NCBI GenBank assembly: GCA_037447655.1
Contig: JBBHKE010003375.1
Location: 1 to 44,732 of the forward strand
Length of the DNA stretch: 44,732 nucleotides
Origin: Zygnema cylindricum
Taxonomy: Eukaryota > Streptophyta > Zygnematophyceae > Zygnematales > Zygnemataceae
Direction: 5' to 3'
A program made the translations under genes and the position numbers. Below the pieces are notes generated by a model. That model had not been told where the DNA came from, made no database searches, and saw nothing but the letters and a program-made list of their open reading frames with translations. How positions within the stretch are numbered: the first letter of the stretch is position 1; every line of letters begins with the position of its first letter. Of this stretch, positions 33,915 to 44,605 are shown in pieces.

Positions 33915-35100
33915 TGAAACTCTGTGTGCTCCTTTAACCACAGAAATTGCAGATCCAAAAGAACCTTATCTAGATAGTGCCGACTCCAAGTTGATATAAA
34001 CCCAAATGATTGACCCCTTGACAATCAAAGACCCATTATAGATTCACCCCTGTGAAATAAGACTTTTTGTGTGCTAAGTTCCACCACACAATGCAAAGTT
34101 AGAATATGAGTTTTGGACCCATTCGCCCACTTTGACTTTCCCTTAGAAATGCAGCCACCCTAGAAGGCAAAAACTCTCATCGACTACACCCCTGTGTAGC
34201 CTAGACTCCCTTGAGTCCGCTGCAAAAAGAATCACTGAAAATGGTCAAGTAAATTGATAGTTATGAATGGTCAAAGATGACCTTTTGTACAGGAGCTCTA
34301 TCAGAGAGAGGCTGCTACCTACTAAATTTTCTAAGTCCTATTCTCTCTCTAAAACTCTATCTATTAACGTACGGCACCAATCAAATTACTGTGTCGTACA
34401 GAAAAGTACAGGTGCCGATGTACTTTCTGTACGGCCATCGTACAACATGGCCAAAATGTCGACACGTGTCAAATCGGGATTTGTTCCCGTAATGTCCGGA
34501 GTTGCCGCAATCCAATGTTATCGCGCCACGTGTCACTCGATGTGGCGATGATTGCAAACCGTCGTGATTCTCTTCCGCGATCTCGGCAGCCTTCTCGACC
34601 GTCCGATCAAAACTAGATTTCAATCGTAGCCGTCATGAATACTTGCGCGGTATTTGTTTCGTTATCAAAACAAAATGCGCGGTATCTGTTTCTTCTCCGT
34701 ACCGTACTGCGTACTCTACATAACTGAATCTATGCATCCCGAATGAAGTTTCAGTTGAATGAATTAGTCTACGTGTAAGTCTTTATATAATAATTAAACC
34801 CTATATCATTTAACACTAGTCTTAGACTAAACGGTTTAAGGCTAACGGCTAGTTTGGCAGACGGTAGGTACTCGGATCAAATCTTTGGGTAGTCAAAATC
34901 TTTTAGGTAACTCTATCAAGATTTGGCTTCTTGTCCTCTTTGGAGAGCCTAGGCAGCCATGGATCTAACTCTTCCTCAAGTCTTCAGTGAGTGCGACAAG
35001 TGTGGGGATTTGAGTGAAGAGTTAGAGGCAGGCTGTCATCGTCTCCTCTTTGCTTTTTAACTTACAATCTCTAGACCTAGAAAATACTTGAATTTCAACA
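33915..35100 (-). repeat. solo LTR2 in chromovirus RNase H, TSD TGTAG
   Basis: 1186 bp, TGAAACTCTGTGTGC to AATTTCAACA, flanked by TGTAG at 33910-33914 and 35101-35105. It carries the same module order as LTR1: hairpins TTCAC-CCCT-GTGAA (34043-34056), CTACAC-CCCT-GTGTAG (34184-34199), GACTC-CCTT-GAGTC (34204-34217) and GGTCA-AAGA-TGACC (34269-34282), a GTAC cluster (34369-34448), and a tRNA-like module. It has no internal coding region. The family to which it belongs is inferred as copia-like from shared LTR modules. Confidence 0.95.
34825..34894 (+). other. tRNA-like module in LTR2
   Basis: A 70-nt unit closed by GACTA and TAGTC. It contains GGTTTAAGGCTAACGG (A-box-like region) and GGATCAAATCT (34874-34884, B-box-like). 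A copy is present in the LTR2 fragment at about 38176-38245. Confidence 0.55.
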
Positions 35101-36160
35101 TGTAGGGCGTCGTGATCGGTGATGATCGTGATCCGCTTCCCTTGAACGTAGCATTTCCAAACCTCCAGCGCATTAATAATGGCGTTTGTCTCCTTTTCAT
35201 GCGTGGCCTAGTTAAGCTCCGCTGCCTTTAGTTTCCTACTGTCGTAGGCAATGGGTTGAAGGCCTTTTCCTTGATCCTGCATAAAGATCGGTCCAATAGC
35301 CGTATCGGTGGGGTCGATGATTTTCGTCCAAGGTGATTCCGGTTCAGGGACAGCTAACACGAGGGGGTAACCAACCGCTTTTTTAGCGTGTCAAAGGTTG
35401 CCCCTTGCGTTGTTTTCCACTCATAGGGCACGTCGTTCTTAAGTAATTATGTGAGTGGTGCAGCAATTTTTGCAAAAACTTCGACAAAACGGCAATAGTA
35501 GGAGCATAATCCAAGAAAGCTCTCTAACTCCGTAATGTTCGTTGGCTGCGGCCACTCCTTCACTGCCCTAGTTTTGTTGGGATCCACTGCGATTCCACCC
35601 TAGCTCACCACATGACCCAAAAACTCAATTTTCTCCTTGAAAAAGTCACATTTACTCCTCTTCGCGTACAACTTGTTCTCCCGAAGGACTTGTAAGTCCC
35701 TTTGTAGATGCTCCACATGATCCTCCAAAGTCTTGCTATACACCAAGATGTCGTCCAAGAAGACAATTACGAATGTGTCCAAATATTGCCGAAAGATGGA
35801 ATTCATCAAATGCATAAAGGTTGTCGGTATGTTGGTCAATCTGAATGGCATAACCCGCAACTCGAAATGACCGTACCGAGTTCTAAATGCCGTCTTTTCC
35901 ACATCTTCCTCGGCAATTCTGAGTTGGTGATAGCCACTTCGCAGGTCTATCTTTGAAAAATATTTAGCACCTCGTAGCCGATCTAACAATTCGTCTATCT
36001 TCGGTAGAGGGTACGCATTTTTCACCGTTAACTTGTTAGCGCTTGGTAATCCACACATATCCGAAAACCTCCATCTTTCTTATTTACGAAGAGGACAGGG
36101 GCTCCATACGGTGACTTGCTCGGTTCAATTGCTCCGGCTTTGACCAACTCCGCAATTTGC
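35101..36160 (-). pseudogene. chromovirus reverse transcriptase and RNase H start
   Basis: RT shows [59 protein letters not shown] and [19 protein letters not shown] with catalytic LDD, then KSKCDFF-like [20 protein letters not shown]. The following palm/thumb and RNase H start (PYEWKTTQGATFDTL, TIISDPNDTAI, YHSRKLKAAELN in the sister copy at 37410) is frameshifted here, with stops. It runs leftward into the solo LTR2. Confidence 0.92.
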
Positions 36161-36879
36161 TATTTGAGTTCATCTAATTCGGTGTAGCTAATCTTGTACA
36201 TTCGATTTGCCGGGGGTTCCGCTCCGGGAACAAGCTCTATCTTATGGTCTACTTCTTGCTTCGGAGGTAAGCCTTCTGGGAGCTTCGGGGGAAAGACATC
36301 AACATACTCCTCGAGAAGTTTTGTCAAGACTTCCGGGGCCTCTACGGAAGTCTTTCCGGTGTCGTCACTCTCTTTCGAGTCGAAGTCGAGGTCCTTCTTA
36401 CTCCAATCTTCCGGAATACCCTCCTTCCGTTCCTCTATAGATTGGACGACCGCCATACCAATTATCTCCCCTTTCTTGAATGCCCTCTTAAGCTGTAAGG
36501 CCGAAAGCAGGCGTCCCTCTTCCGATCCCTTACCAGCTGCTCCCACCTTTACCTCAAACTCTTTTTCACCTTTCCTAACTCTCATGTCTCCACTTCTCCA
36601 ATCGATTGTCGGGTTCCACTTTTGCAACCACGGTTTCCCCAAGATTTCTTCATGGTCTCCAAGCGGTAATACATGAAGAGTGTCAAACCAGTGGAATTTC
36701 CCAATTCCGACGCATAACCTCGGAGTACGATGAGTAATGGATAGGGAACTTCCGTCAGCCAATTGCACTGATTGACGATCCGTTAGCACCACGAGAGGAA
36801 GTTTCAACTTTTTCACCGTCACCTCGTTGATGAAGTTCCCCGATGCGCCGGAGTCCACCATGAAGCTAGCTGCGCTCAC
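36160..36879 (-). pseudogene. chromovirus protease and RT N-terminal linker
   Basis: Open for 239 codons. FMVDSGASGNFINEVTVKKL has the active-site DSG at residues 9-11, and EEILGKPWLQKWNPTIDW follows in the position of the usual ILG motif. The acidic linker leads to VDVFPPKLPEGLPPKQEVDH and ELVPGAEPPANRMYKIS, the standard gypsy RT entry. This is the cleanest part of the element. Confidence 0.93.
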
Positions 36880-36885
36880 TCCGAA

Positions 36886-37240
36886 TCAACCTTGAAATAT
36901 TAAAAGATCTCCTCCCTCACCAGCTAACCTCATGATTTTAAGCTTGCCTTTCTTAAGAACTCTCCTTTTTGGACATTCTCGGGCCATATGGTCTGGGGAA
37001 CCGCAGTGGAAGCATAAGCCGTTTTGCTTCCTCCGTTGGAACTCTTCGGGGGACAGGTCATTGGTCTTGGCTTTGGTGATCTTCTTCTTCTTCAAAAGCA
37101 CGTTGAACACCTCCTTATCCTCATCGATTGCTCCGAGCTCCATGGGGGCTGGACCATCGTCTCGTCGAACTCCTCCGCCGTTGCTCGACCCATAATGATA
37201 GGGCCTACGTAAGGTGAAGTTCACGGAATCGGTCCGTTTA
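36886..37240 (-). pseudogene. chromovirus gag C-terminus with zinc knuckle, N-terminus lost
   Basis: The CCHC knuckle CFHCGSPDHMAREC (C71, C74, H79, C84 of the frame) is intact, after APMELGAIDED. The capsid part is missing. At about 37241 the sequence jumps to the end of LTR2, so the gag N-terminus was removed by rearrangement. Confidence 0.9.
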
Positions 37241-37953
37241 GTGTCTCCTCTTTGCTTTTTAACTTACAATCTCTAAACCTAAAAAATACTTGAATTTCAA
37301 CATGTAGGGCATGGTGATCGGTGATGATCGTGATCCGTTTCCCTTGAACGTAACATTTCCAAACCTCCAGCGTATTAATAATGGTGATTGTCTCCTTTTT
37401 ATGGGTGGCCTAGTTAAGCTCCGCTGCCTTTAGTTTTCGACTGTGGTAGGCAATGGGTTGAAGAACTTTTCCTTGATCCTGCATAAAGATCGCTCGAATA
37501 GCCGTATCGTTGGGGTCGCTGATTATCGTCCAAGGTAATTTAGGTTCAGGGAAAGCTAACATAGGGGGGGTAACCAACCTCTCCTTTAGCGTGTCAAAGG
37601 TTGCCCCTTGCGTTGTTTTCCACTCATAGGGCACTTCGTTCTTAAGTAATTATGTGAGTGGTGCAGCATTTTTTGCAAAAACTTCGACAAAACGGCAATA
37701 GTAGGAGCATTATCCAAGAAAGCTCTATAAGTCTGTAATGTTCGTTGGTTGCGGCCACTCCTTCACTGCCCTAGTTTTGTTGGGATCCACTGCGATTCCA
37801 TCGTGGCTCACCACATGACCCAAAAACTCAATTTTCTCCTTCAAAAAGTCACATTTACTCCTTTTCGCGTACAACTTGTTCTCCCAAAGGATTTGTAAGA
37901 CCGTTCGCAGATGCTACACGTGATCCTCCAACGTCTTGCTATACACCAAGATG
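37241..37953 (-). repeat. second copy: LTR2 tail plus gypsy RNase H/RT fragment
   Basis: Holds the last 60 bases of LTR2 (to 37302), the duplicated TGTAG, and then chromovirus sequence corresponding to about 35106-35755 (including PYEWKTTQGATFDTLKERLV at 37410-37634). It ends abruptly at CACCAAGATG, where LTR2 sequence begins again. It shares variants with the third copy at 38393 that the first copy lacks. Confidence 0.9.
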
Positions 37954-38452
37954 CCTTCCCGACCGTCTGATCAAAACTAGATTTCAATCGTAGCCGTCAT
38001 GAATACTTGCGCGGTATTTGTTTCGGTATCGAAACAAAATGCGCGGTATCTGTTTCTTCTCCGTACTCTACATAACTGAATCTATGCATCTTGAATGAAG
38101 TTTCAGTTGAATGAATTAGTCTACTTGTAAGTCTTTACATAATAATTAAACCGTATATCATTTAACACTAGTCTTAGACTAAACGGTTTAAGGCTAACTG
38201 CTAATTTGGCAGACGGCAGGTACTCGGATCAAATCTTTGGGTAGTCAAAATCTTTTAGGTAACTCTATCAAGATTTGGCTTCCTGTCCTCTTTGGAGAGC
38301 CTAGGTAGCCATGGGTCTAACTCTTCCTCAAGTCTTCAGTGACTGCGACAAGTGTGGGGATTTGAGTGAAGAGTTAGAGGCATGCTGTTAATGTCTCCTC
38401 TTTGCTTTTTAACTTACAATCTCTAAACCTAGAAAATACTTGAATTTCAACA
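37954..38452 (-). repeat. partial LTR2 (right 500 bases)
   Basis: Corresponds to about 34593-35100, from GACCGTCTGATCAAAACTAG to TGAATTTCAACA, followed by TGTAG. The left 680 bases, with the hairpins and GTAC cluster, are missing. Contains the tRNA-like module. Confidence 0.93.
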
Positions 38453-40829
38453 TGTAGGGCATGGTGATCGGTGATGATCGTGATCCGTTTCCCTTGAACG
38501 TAACATTTCCAAACCTCCAGCGCATTAATAATGGCGATTGTCTCCTTTCATGGGTGGCCTAGTTAAGCTCCGCTGCCTTTAGTTTTCGACTGTGGTAAGC
38601 AATGGGTTGAAGGCCTTTTCCTTGATCCTGCATAAAGATCGCTCCAATAGCCGTATCGTTGGGATCGCTTATTATCGTCCAAGGTAATTTAGGTTCAGGG
38701 AAAGCTAACATAGGGGGGGTAACCAACCTCTCCTTTAGCGTGTCAAAGGTTGCCCCTTGGGTTCTTTTCCACTCATAGGGCACTTCGTTCTTAAGTAATT
38801 ATGTGAGTGGTGCAGCATTTTTTGCAAAAACTTCGACAAAACGGCGATAGTAGGAGCATTATCCAAGAAAGCTCTATAAGTCTGTAATGTTCGTTGGTTG
38901 CGGCCACTCCTTCACTACCCTAGTTTTGTTGGGATCCACTGCGATTCCATCGTGGCTCACCACATGACCCATGTAGAAACTAATGGTTTTATTAGTATTT
39001 TCTAGGTCTGAAAAGAAATATAGAAGTCGAGGCAGTCTATCTCTAACTTCTCTCTCCAACTCTCAAACTTGTCGCAGTCACTGAGAAATTGGAGAGGAAG
39101 CTAGAGCCATGGCTACCTTGGCTATCCTGAGGTTTACGGGAATTTTATATTAGGGTTTATATATTTAATTAAAATGTATGTGCCGACGGCAGGATTTGAT
39201 CCATGTACCTACCGGCCGGCAGATAGGATATAGCCGGTAGCCTTAACCGTTAAGTCTAGCAGTAGTGTTACATAGCATATAGTTTGATAATTATTTAGAT
39301 ATGTATATTAGCGATAAACCATTTAACTGAAATGAATTACGGGATACATAGATCCAGTAATATATAATGTACGACTTACGGTACGGACAAAAATCAGTAC
39401 CGCGCATTTGTTTCGTAAATGAAACAAATACCGCGCATGTATTTATTACGGCTACGATTAAAGCCGAATTTAATCGGACGGCCGGGATTAGCGCCGAGAT
39501 CGCGGAGGAAGATTTCGGCGGTTTGTGGCCATCGCCACATCGGATGACGCGTGGCGAAATTCCGTTGGATTGTGGAATCTCCGGAGATTATGGCACCGAA
39601 TCCGGATTTGACATGTGTCGACATTTTGACCATGTCGTACAATGTCCGTACATAAAGTACACCGGCAGCTGTACTTTTGCGTACGAAACTCAATTCTGAT
39701 TGGTTCCGTACATCAGTAGATAGAGTCTGTGAGAGAGATAGGACTTAGAAAAATTAGAAGATAGGACCCCCTCTCCCAGAGAGCTTCTGTACAAAAGGTC
39801 AACTTTGGCCCTCCACAACTTACTGCTCAGGGGAGCAAATTCAGAGATTCTTTTTACTATCGACTCAGGGGAGTCTTTCCTTCACAGGGGTGAAGTTGGT
39901 CAGAGTGTTTGTCTGCCAGGGTGGCAGTTATTTTTGCTTAAACACAAAGGGGTCAGGATTATCCTAGAGGCTTCTTGGAAGCTGTCCACTCTGAGAACTT
40001 ATGGAGGTCTCAGAGTTTCAACCCAAAAACTCAATTTTCTCCTTCAAAAAGTCACATTTACTCCTTTTCGCGTACAACTTGTTCTCCCGAAGGACTTGTA
40101 AGACCGTTCGCACATGCTCCACGTGATCCTCCAACGTCTTGCTATACACCAAGATGTCGTCTAAGAAGACAATTACGAAGGCGTCCAAATATTGCCGAAA
40201 GATGGAATTCATCAAATGCATAAAGGTTGCTAGTACGTTGGTTAATCTGAACGGCATAACCGGAAACTCGAAATGACCGTACCAAGTTCTAAATGTCATC
40301 TTTTCCACATCTTCCTCGGCAATTCTGATTTGGTGATAGCCACTTCGCAAGTCTATCTTCGAAAAATATTTAGCACCTCGTAGCCGATCTAATAGTTCGT
40401 CTATCCTCGATAGAGGGTAGGCATTTTTCATCGTTAACTTGTTTAGCGCTCGGTAATCGGCACACATCCTAAAACCTCCATCTTTCTTATTTAAGAAGAG
40501 GACGTGGGCTCCATACAATGACTTGCTCTGTTCAATTGCTCCGGCTTCGACCAACTCCGCAAGTTGTTTTTTGAGTTAATCTAATTCGGTGTAGCTCATC
40601 TTGAACATCCGATTTGCCGGGGGTAACACTCCGGGAACAAGCTCTATATTATGGTCTGCTTCGCGCTTCGGAAGCAAGCCTCTAAGGAGCTTCGGGGGAA
40701 AGACATCAACATACTCCTTGAGAAGTTTTGTCACGACTTTCGGGCCTCTATGGAAGTCTTTCTGATGTCATCACTCGCTTTCGAGTCAAATTCGGGGGCC
40801 TTCTTACTCCATTCTTTCAGAATCCCCTC
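38453..40829 (-). pseudogene. third chromovirus copy: RNase H, RT and linker, split by a solo LTR1
   Basis: RNase H start PYEWKRTQGATFDTLKERLV (38559-38783). After the LTR at 38972-40020, RT continues with [40 protein letters not shown] and [18 protein letters not shown] (40018-40554). It goes on to the protease-RT linker, where a one-base loss near 40740 relative to the first copy shifts the frame. At 40829/40830 it fuses to copia sequence. Confidence 0.92.
38972..40020 (+). repeat. solo LTR1, opposite orientation, TSD ACCCA
   Basis: TGTAGAAACTAATGG to CAGAGTTTCA, flanked by ACCCA at 38967-38971 and 40021-40025. The undisturbed site CATGACCCAAAAACTC is present in the sister copy near 37815. 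The hairpins (GCTCAGGGGAGC, GACTCAGGGGAGTC, TTCACAGGGGTGAA), GTAC cluster and tRNA-like module are all present in reverse. Confidence 0.96.
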
Positions 40830-41456
40830 ATCTAGTACTTTCTCACCTCTATATGTGGCAGTTTTGGGAAAGGGAAGTTTGTGAGCCTTACTTTGGGCAC
40901 AGCCACTACAGTCATCCATCATCTCATTATCCCCAAACTGAATGCCCTCTACTACACCGAGCTTCTTTATTTCCCTCATTCTATCAAAATGCACATGTCC
41001 CAAACGCTTATGCCAGATCATCAAGCTCGGAACACCACCATAGTAAGCACTCTTCTTTTCATTACTTAGGTTAAGCCTAAACATTCCTTGGCTACCCTTA
41101 TCAGTTGTGAAGTAGACTTCATCTCCATACTTAGCTATAAAGAATCCCTTTCTAGTGAAGGTATAAAAATCCTTGTCATCTAATACAGATGTAGACATAA
41201 GATTCTTACTCAACTGAAGAATGTAAAGCACATCTGAGAAGGTGAGAATAGAGGTCTTACCCTCCACTAAGACTTTCAGATCTACGGATCCCACTAGATC
41301 AGTGGTAACTACTCTCCCATCCCCATACTCTATTTCTATAGTAGGGATCTTTCTTAGCTTAGTGAAGAGGTGCTTGTCACGACACATATGCATGGATGCA
41401 CCTGAGTCGATGATCCATCCCTCCTTAGTGCTTCCCGAATGGCTCCAAGGGCACAT
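40731..41456 (-). pseudogene. in-frame copia-gypsy chimeric ORF
   Basis: Residues 1-209 are copia: protease DSGASMHMCRDKHLF, GAG-pre-integrase MIWHKRLGHVHF and DDCSGCAQSKAHKLPF, ending GEKVLD. From residue 210 it is chromovirus linker (EGILKEWSKKAPEFDSKASD), matching EGIPEDWSKKDLDFDSKESD of the gypsy copy at 36160-36879. The join keeps the frame. A frame change 30 codons later ends the ORF before RT. Confidence 0.9.
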
Positions 41457-42574
41457 TTCTGTTTTCGAGGGATCTCCTTCTCCTCTAGATTCTCGTCAAG
41501 AAGAAGCTCCCCATCCTCCTCCTCGAAGGACTCGTCCTCCTCGGTCTTTCTTTTCACTCGTGTGACCACAAGTGCTTTCTTTTTCCTTTCGAAAGAACCA
41601 CCTCCACGATTTTCTTGGAACCTCAACTCCGATAGCTTGATGCAATCAGCTATGAAGTGCCCCGGCTTTTTGCAGAAATGACAAAGGCCCTTTGGAGTCC
41701 TCGGTTCTCCAGATTGATCTTTTTCCCCTTTGAAGCTGTGGTACGGCTTCTTCGGATCCTTCCTCCACCGGTCTGTTCCGGCAGCTAGAGCTTGCACGCT
41801 CTTTCCTCCTCATCGGATCTCAATAGTGTTTTCCTGTACAAGTATCATTCGAACCACAGTGCTCCACTTCCAAGCACTATCATCCATTTGTTGCACTCGG
41901 TACACTATATTTTTATACTCCTCCGGCAACTTCATGATGAGAGTGTTAACTTTCATCTTCATAGTGCCTGTCCATCCGGCACTCTCCATCTCCATGTATA
42001 GACAAGAGAGATCGGTGCAATAGTCCAACATCTTTCCTCCTTTTAAAGTGTTACTGATCAGCCTTTGTTTAGCCAGCTGAAGCTCCTGAATGGTGCCAGC
42101 TCTATAGATCTCCACTAAGGTCATCCATGGCTCCTCACCCTTGAAGATTTGAAGGTGAGAAGTTGCCAACGCTTGGGTGAGGTGCCTCAAAATAAAGTGC
42201 CTTGCATTCATGTTGGTGTACTCCCACATCTGAATGTCGTTTTCCTCGGTCTTCACGACCATTGCTCCGGTTGCCATGGTAGTAGGAGTGAGAGGTGTCT
42301 CCTTTCCTTTCCCTTTTTCGGACACACTGCTGTGCCCATCATCTCTCTCCTCCGTTAGAGCAGATCTTGCTGCAAAAAACCTCACTCCTCCAAACCCTGG
42401 TGGACTTCCTTGAGATGGACGTTTCACTTGTCCACTAACAATACCCCAGTATCGTTTCTCACATAATGTCGTTGTCATCATAGCTTCCCAGTAAATGAAT
42501 CCAGATCCGTTGAATATGGGTACCCTAGAGGGTGGGCCCAAAACCTGCAATTCTGTGTCCTCCATTTGGACCAA
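41354..42574 (-). pseudogene. copia-2 gag and zinc knuckle, ORF starting in the LTR
   Basis: The gag frame 42574-41810 is uninterrupted for 254 codons. It begins with ATG inside the LTR (MVQMEDTELQ), then VLGPPSRVPIFNGSGFIYWE, CEKRYWGIVSGQVKRP, LRHLTQALATSHLQIFKGEE and ILVQENTIEIR. A frame change leads to the knuckle frame 41797-41354, with CHFCKKPGHFIADC and an acidic spacer. It aligns throughout with copia-1 gag but is clearly a different family member. Confidence 0.9.
42531..42545 (-). promoter_or_regulatory. copia-2 primer-binding site (half initiator tRNA-Met type)
   Basis: The minus strand reads GGTTTTGGGCCCACC just inside the LTR end. Its complement GGTGGGCCCAAAACC differs in one base from the plant initiator tRNA-Met anticodon arm, at a different position from the mismatch in copia-1. 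The consensus of the two is therefore a full 15-base match. Confidence 0.82.
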
Positions 42575-43506
42575 GAATGAAGAAGCCTCTAGGTAGTTTT
42601 TGACTAACCCACTTTCAACAAGAGCAACTGCTACCCTAACACATAAATAGATAACCTGACTGCACTCTTGTGAACTCTGAACTCCCCTGAGTCCACAGCA
42701 AAAAGAATCACTGAAAACGCCTTACCAGACGATTAATTATCAAGCGGCAAAGATGCCAATATTTATACAAGCTTGTTGAAGAGAAGCGGCTACCTCCTCA
42801 ATCCACTAAGTCCCAAACCCTCTCACAACCCCTATCTACTGAAGTACGGGACCAATCAGAAGACTATATAGTACAAAAAGTACCATGGCCGATGTACTTT
42901 CTGTACGGCCTGTGTACGACAAGGCCATGGAGTGGACGCCTGTCTCCTCCGGACTTGTCCTCACGCTCCCCGGGATTCCGGCTTCCCAATTACATATTGC
43001 CACGAGTCGCCAGGTTATGTTACATCCGCAAACCGCCAAAGCGGTCATTCCATGATCTCGGCGATGATGTGAGCCGTCGGATCTAAGTCGGCTTTAATTC
43101 CCAGCCGTTCAACACAAATGTCTGGTACATTTGTTTCGTGCGCACTTAATTTCCCAACTAGTTTCTATGTATCCTATTTGTAATTCCGTTAATCGGATAA
43201 GTCGTCTATCTATTGTTTAAATAGCTATCGAACCCTATGTATCCTAACGGACTACTACGACAGACTGGTAAGGGTTGACGGCTATGCCTTGCCCTACCGG
43301 TCGGAGGTTCGAGTCCTTGTCAAGCTCAGGTGCTTTTAGGCATACCTTTTTCTGAGCCCTTTTTACTCAGTACGGTCTTCAGCTTACGGAGGAGTGAGTG
43401 CACCAAGCCAGACGAGATCCTTGTATTTTCCAAACTGAGCGGAACGCACTTTATTTGGCGCCAAAAGGAGGCCGGATGACAAAGTTCTACCGTCACAAAG
43501 GTTGCA
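42546..43506 (-). repeat. copia-2 5' LTR (LTR4)
   Basis: The internal end is fixed by the primer-binding site. The outer end at 43506 is inferred from the inverted termini TGCAA/TTGCA and from module spacing. It contains the GCAAAAAGAATCACTGAAAA block, GGCA-AAGA-TGCC hairpin (42746-42757), GTAC cluster with CCAATCA and TATATAG (42844-42920), and the tRNA-like module. No second LTR4 is in the window, as expected for a chimera that lost its 3' half. Confidence 0.68.
43262..43330 (+). other. tRNA-like module in LTR4 with a perfect B box
   Basis: GGTTCGAGTCC (43306-43316) is an exact pol III B box, preceded by TGGTAAGGGTTGACGG as the A-box region. The spacing (about 40 nt) suits a tRNA-type promoter. 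It is antisense to the copia-2 coding strand. Confidence 0.6.
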
Positions 43507-44605
43507 ATTCCGTTACAAGGAACCATTTGCCACCAGCCCCTTTGGGGGGTACCTTGTGGATTGCCACGTAACTTTTCGGATTTCCATTTAGATTATGCTG
43601 GTAGCCGTCAGTAGAGATTTATTTTAGTCTCAGCTGACATTTCGTCCATTTATTACGATAGGTCAAAGTCTGGCAAGTTAGTGTCATTTTCAGGATTTTG
43701 TCTTATAATGGTGGACCCAATAAATACTTCCGGCCGCGGATCAAGCCGCAGTCCGGAGCAGAACTTTTTGCCCCGAGTGTAGTACGGATTAATTTGTGTT
43801 GAGTCAGTTCAATTACACTTGCTTGCCGCTCATTGGTTAATAGCGTAGCTTTGACTTTCGGACTGGCAATATGACAAACTTTGATGTATAAGGCACTTGG
43901 GGTCGAAAGAGACTGGTTTTTTTTCAGTACTGTCTACTGTGAAAACCCTCAGAAAATCCAACAAACCTTCTTCTGGAAGAACCTTTGTTTTGTTTTGACT
44001 CTATTGCCATCTTTGTTTTGGATCTGTCCATTGTGGGAATCATAGTTCGGGCTGGTAATTGGCATTATCTTCCCTTTGGGTGATTTTTGGATTTTTCGCT
44101 GTTTGAAACTAAGAAGAGCCTAGTCGGTTTCGAGATGCGGACACTGAAGGTTGAAGGAGTATCATACCTATTTACACAACCATTGGGAGAGAGATCGCCT
44201 TTTCTCCTTGTCATCGTAAATTGCCTGGGTATGTTAAGCTTGCTCCGCCATCTTTATATCTTCCATCTCATATTTTATTTCTGTGGTCAAGGTGATATTG
44301 TTAAATCTGAAACAACCATTCCTATTTATTTCTATATGTCCACGTGGTAGTGCATTTGTGTATTCGCTTGTAGTTTCTTTTGCTTTGGCGTGAACCTCCC
44401 GGAGTAACACTGCAACTTCCTGGTATCGAAAACAGTGGGTTTTGAGGGAACAAATGCTATAGACTTCCTGTGGATAAAGCACAGTATTGAAAAGCAACCT
44501 GTCTCCTTCGAATAGAGGGGATAGGAGCTTTTACTTTGGGAGCCCTCTTTATGGAAGCGAGCTTTAGTTCTATTCCCCACTCCTTCCCCCTACACCTCTG
44601 TCATC
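43507..44605. other. no gene seen
   Basis: Only short, unrecognised frames (for example 44234-44497 minus) and a GC-rich rise toward the right edge. Confidence 0.4.

Noticed and set aside
34267-34623. ORFs of 60-95 codons inside the LTRs (for example at 34267-34623, 39367-39699, 12119-12426)
   Set aside because: They recur only because the LTRs recur, differ in length and frame between copies, and match promoter and tRNA-like sequence rather than a protein family.
43262-43330. A functional tRNA gene in LTR4
   Set aside because: The B box is perfect but no 7-bp acceptor stem or normal anticodon arm can be formed, and related modules occur in other LTRs.
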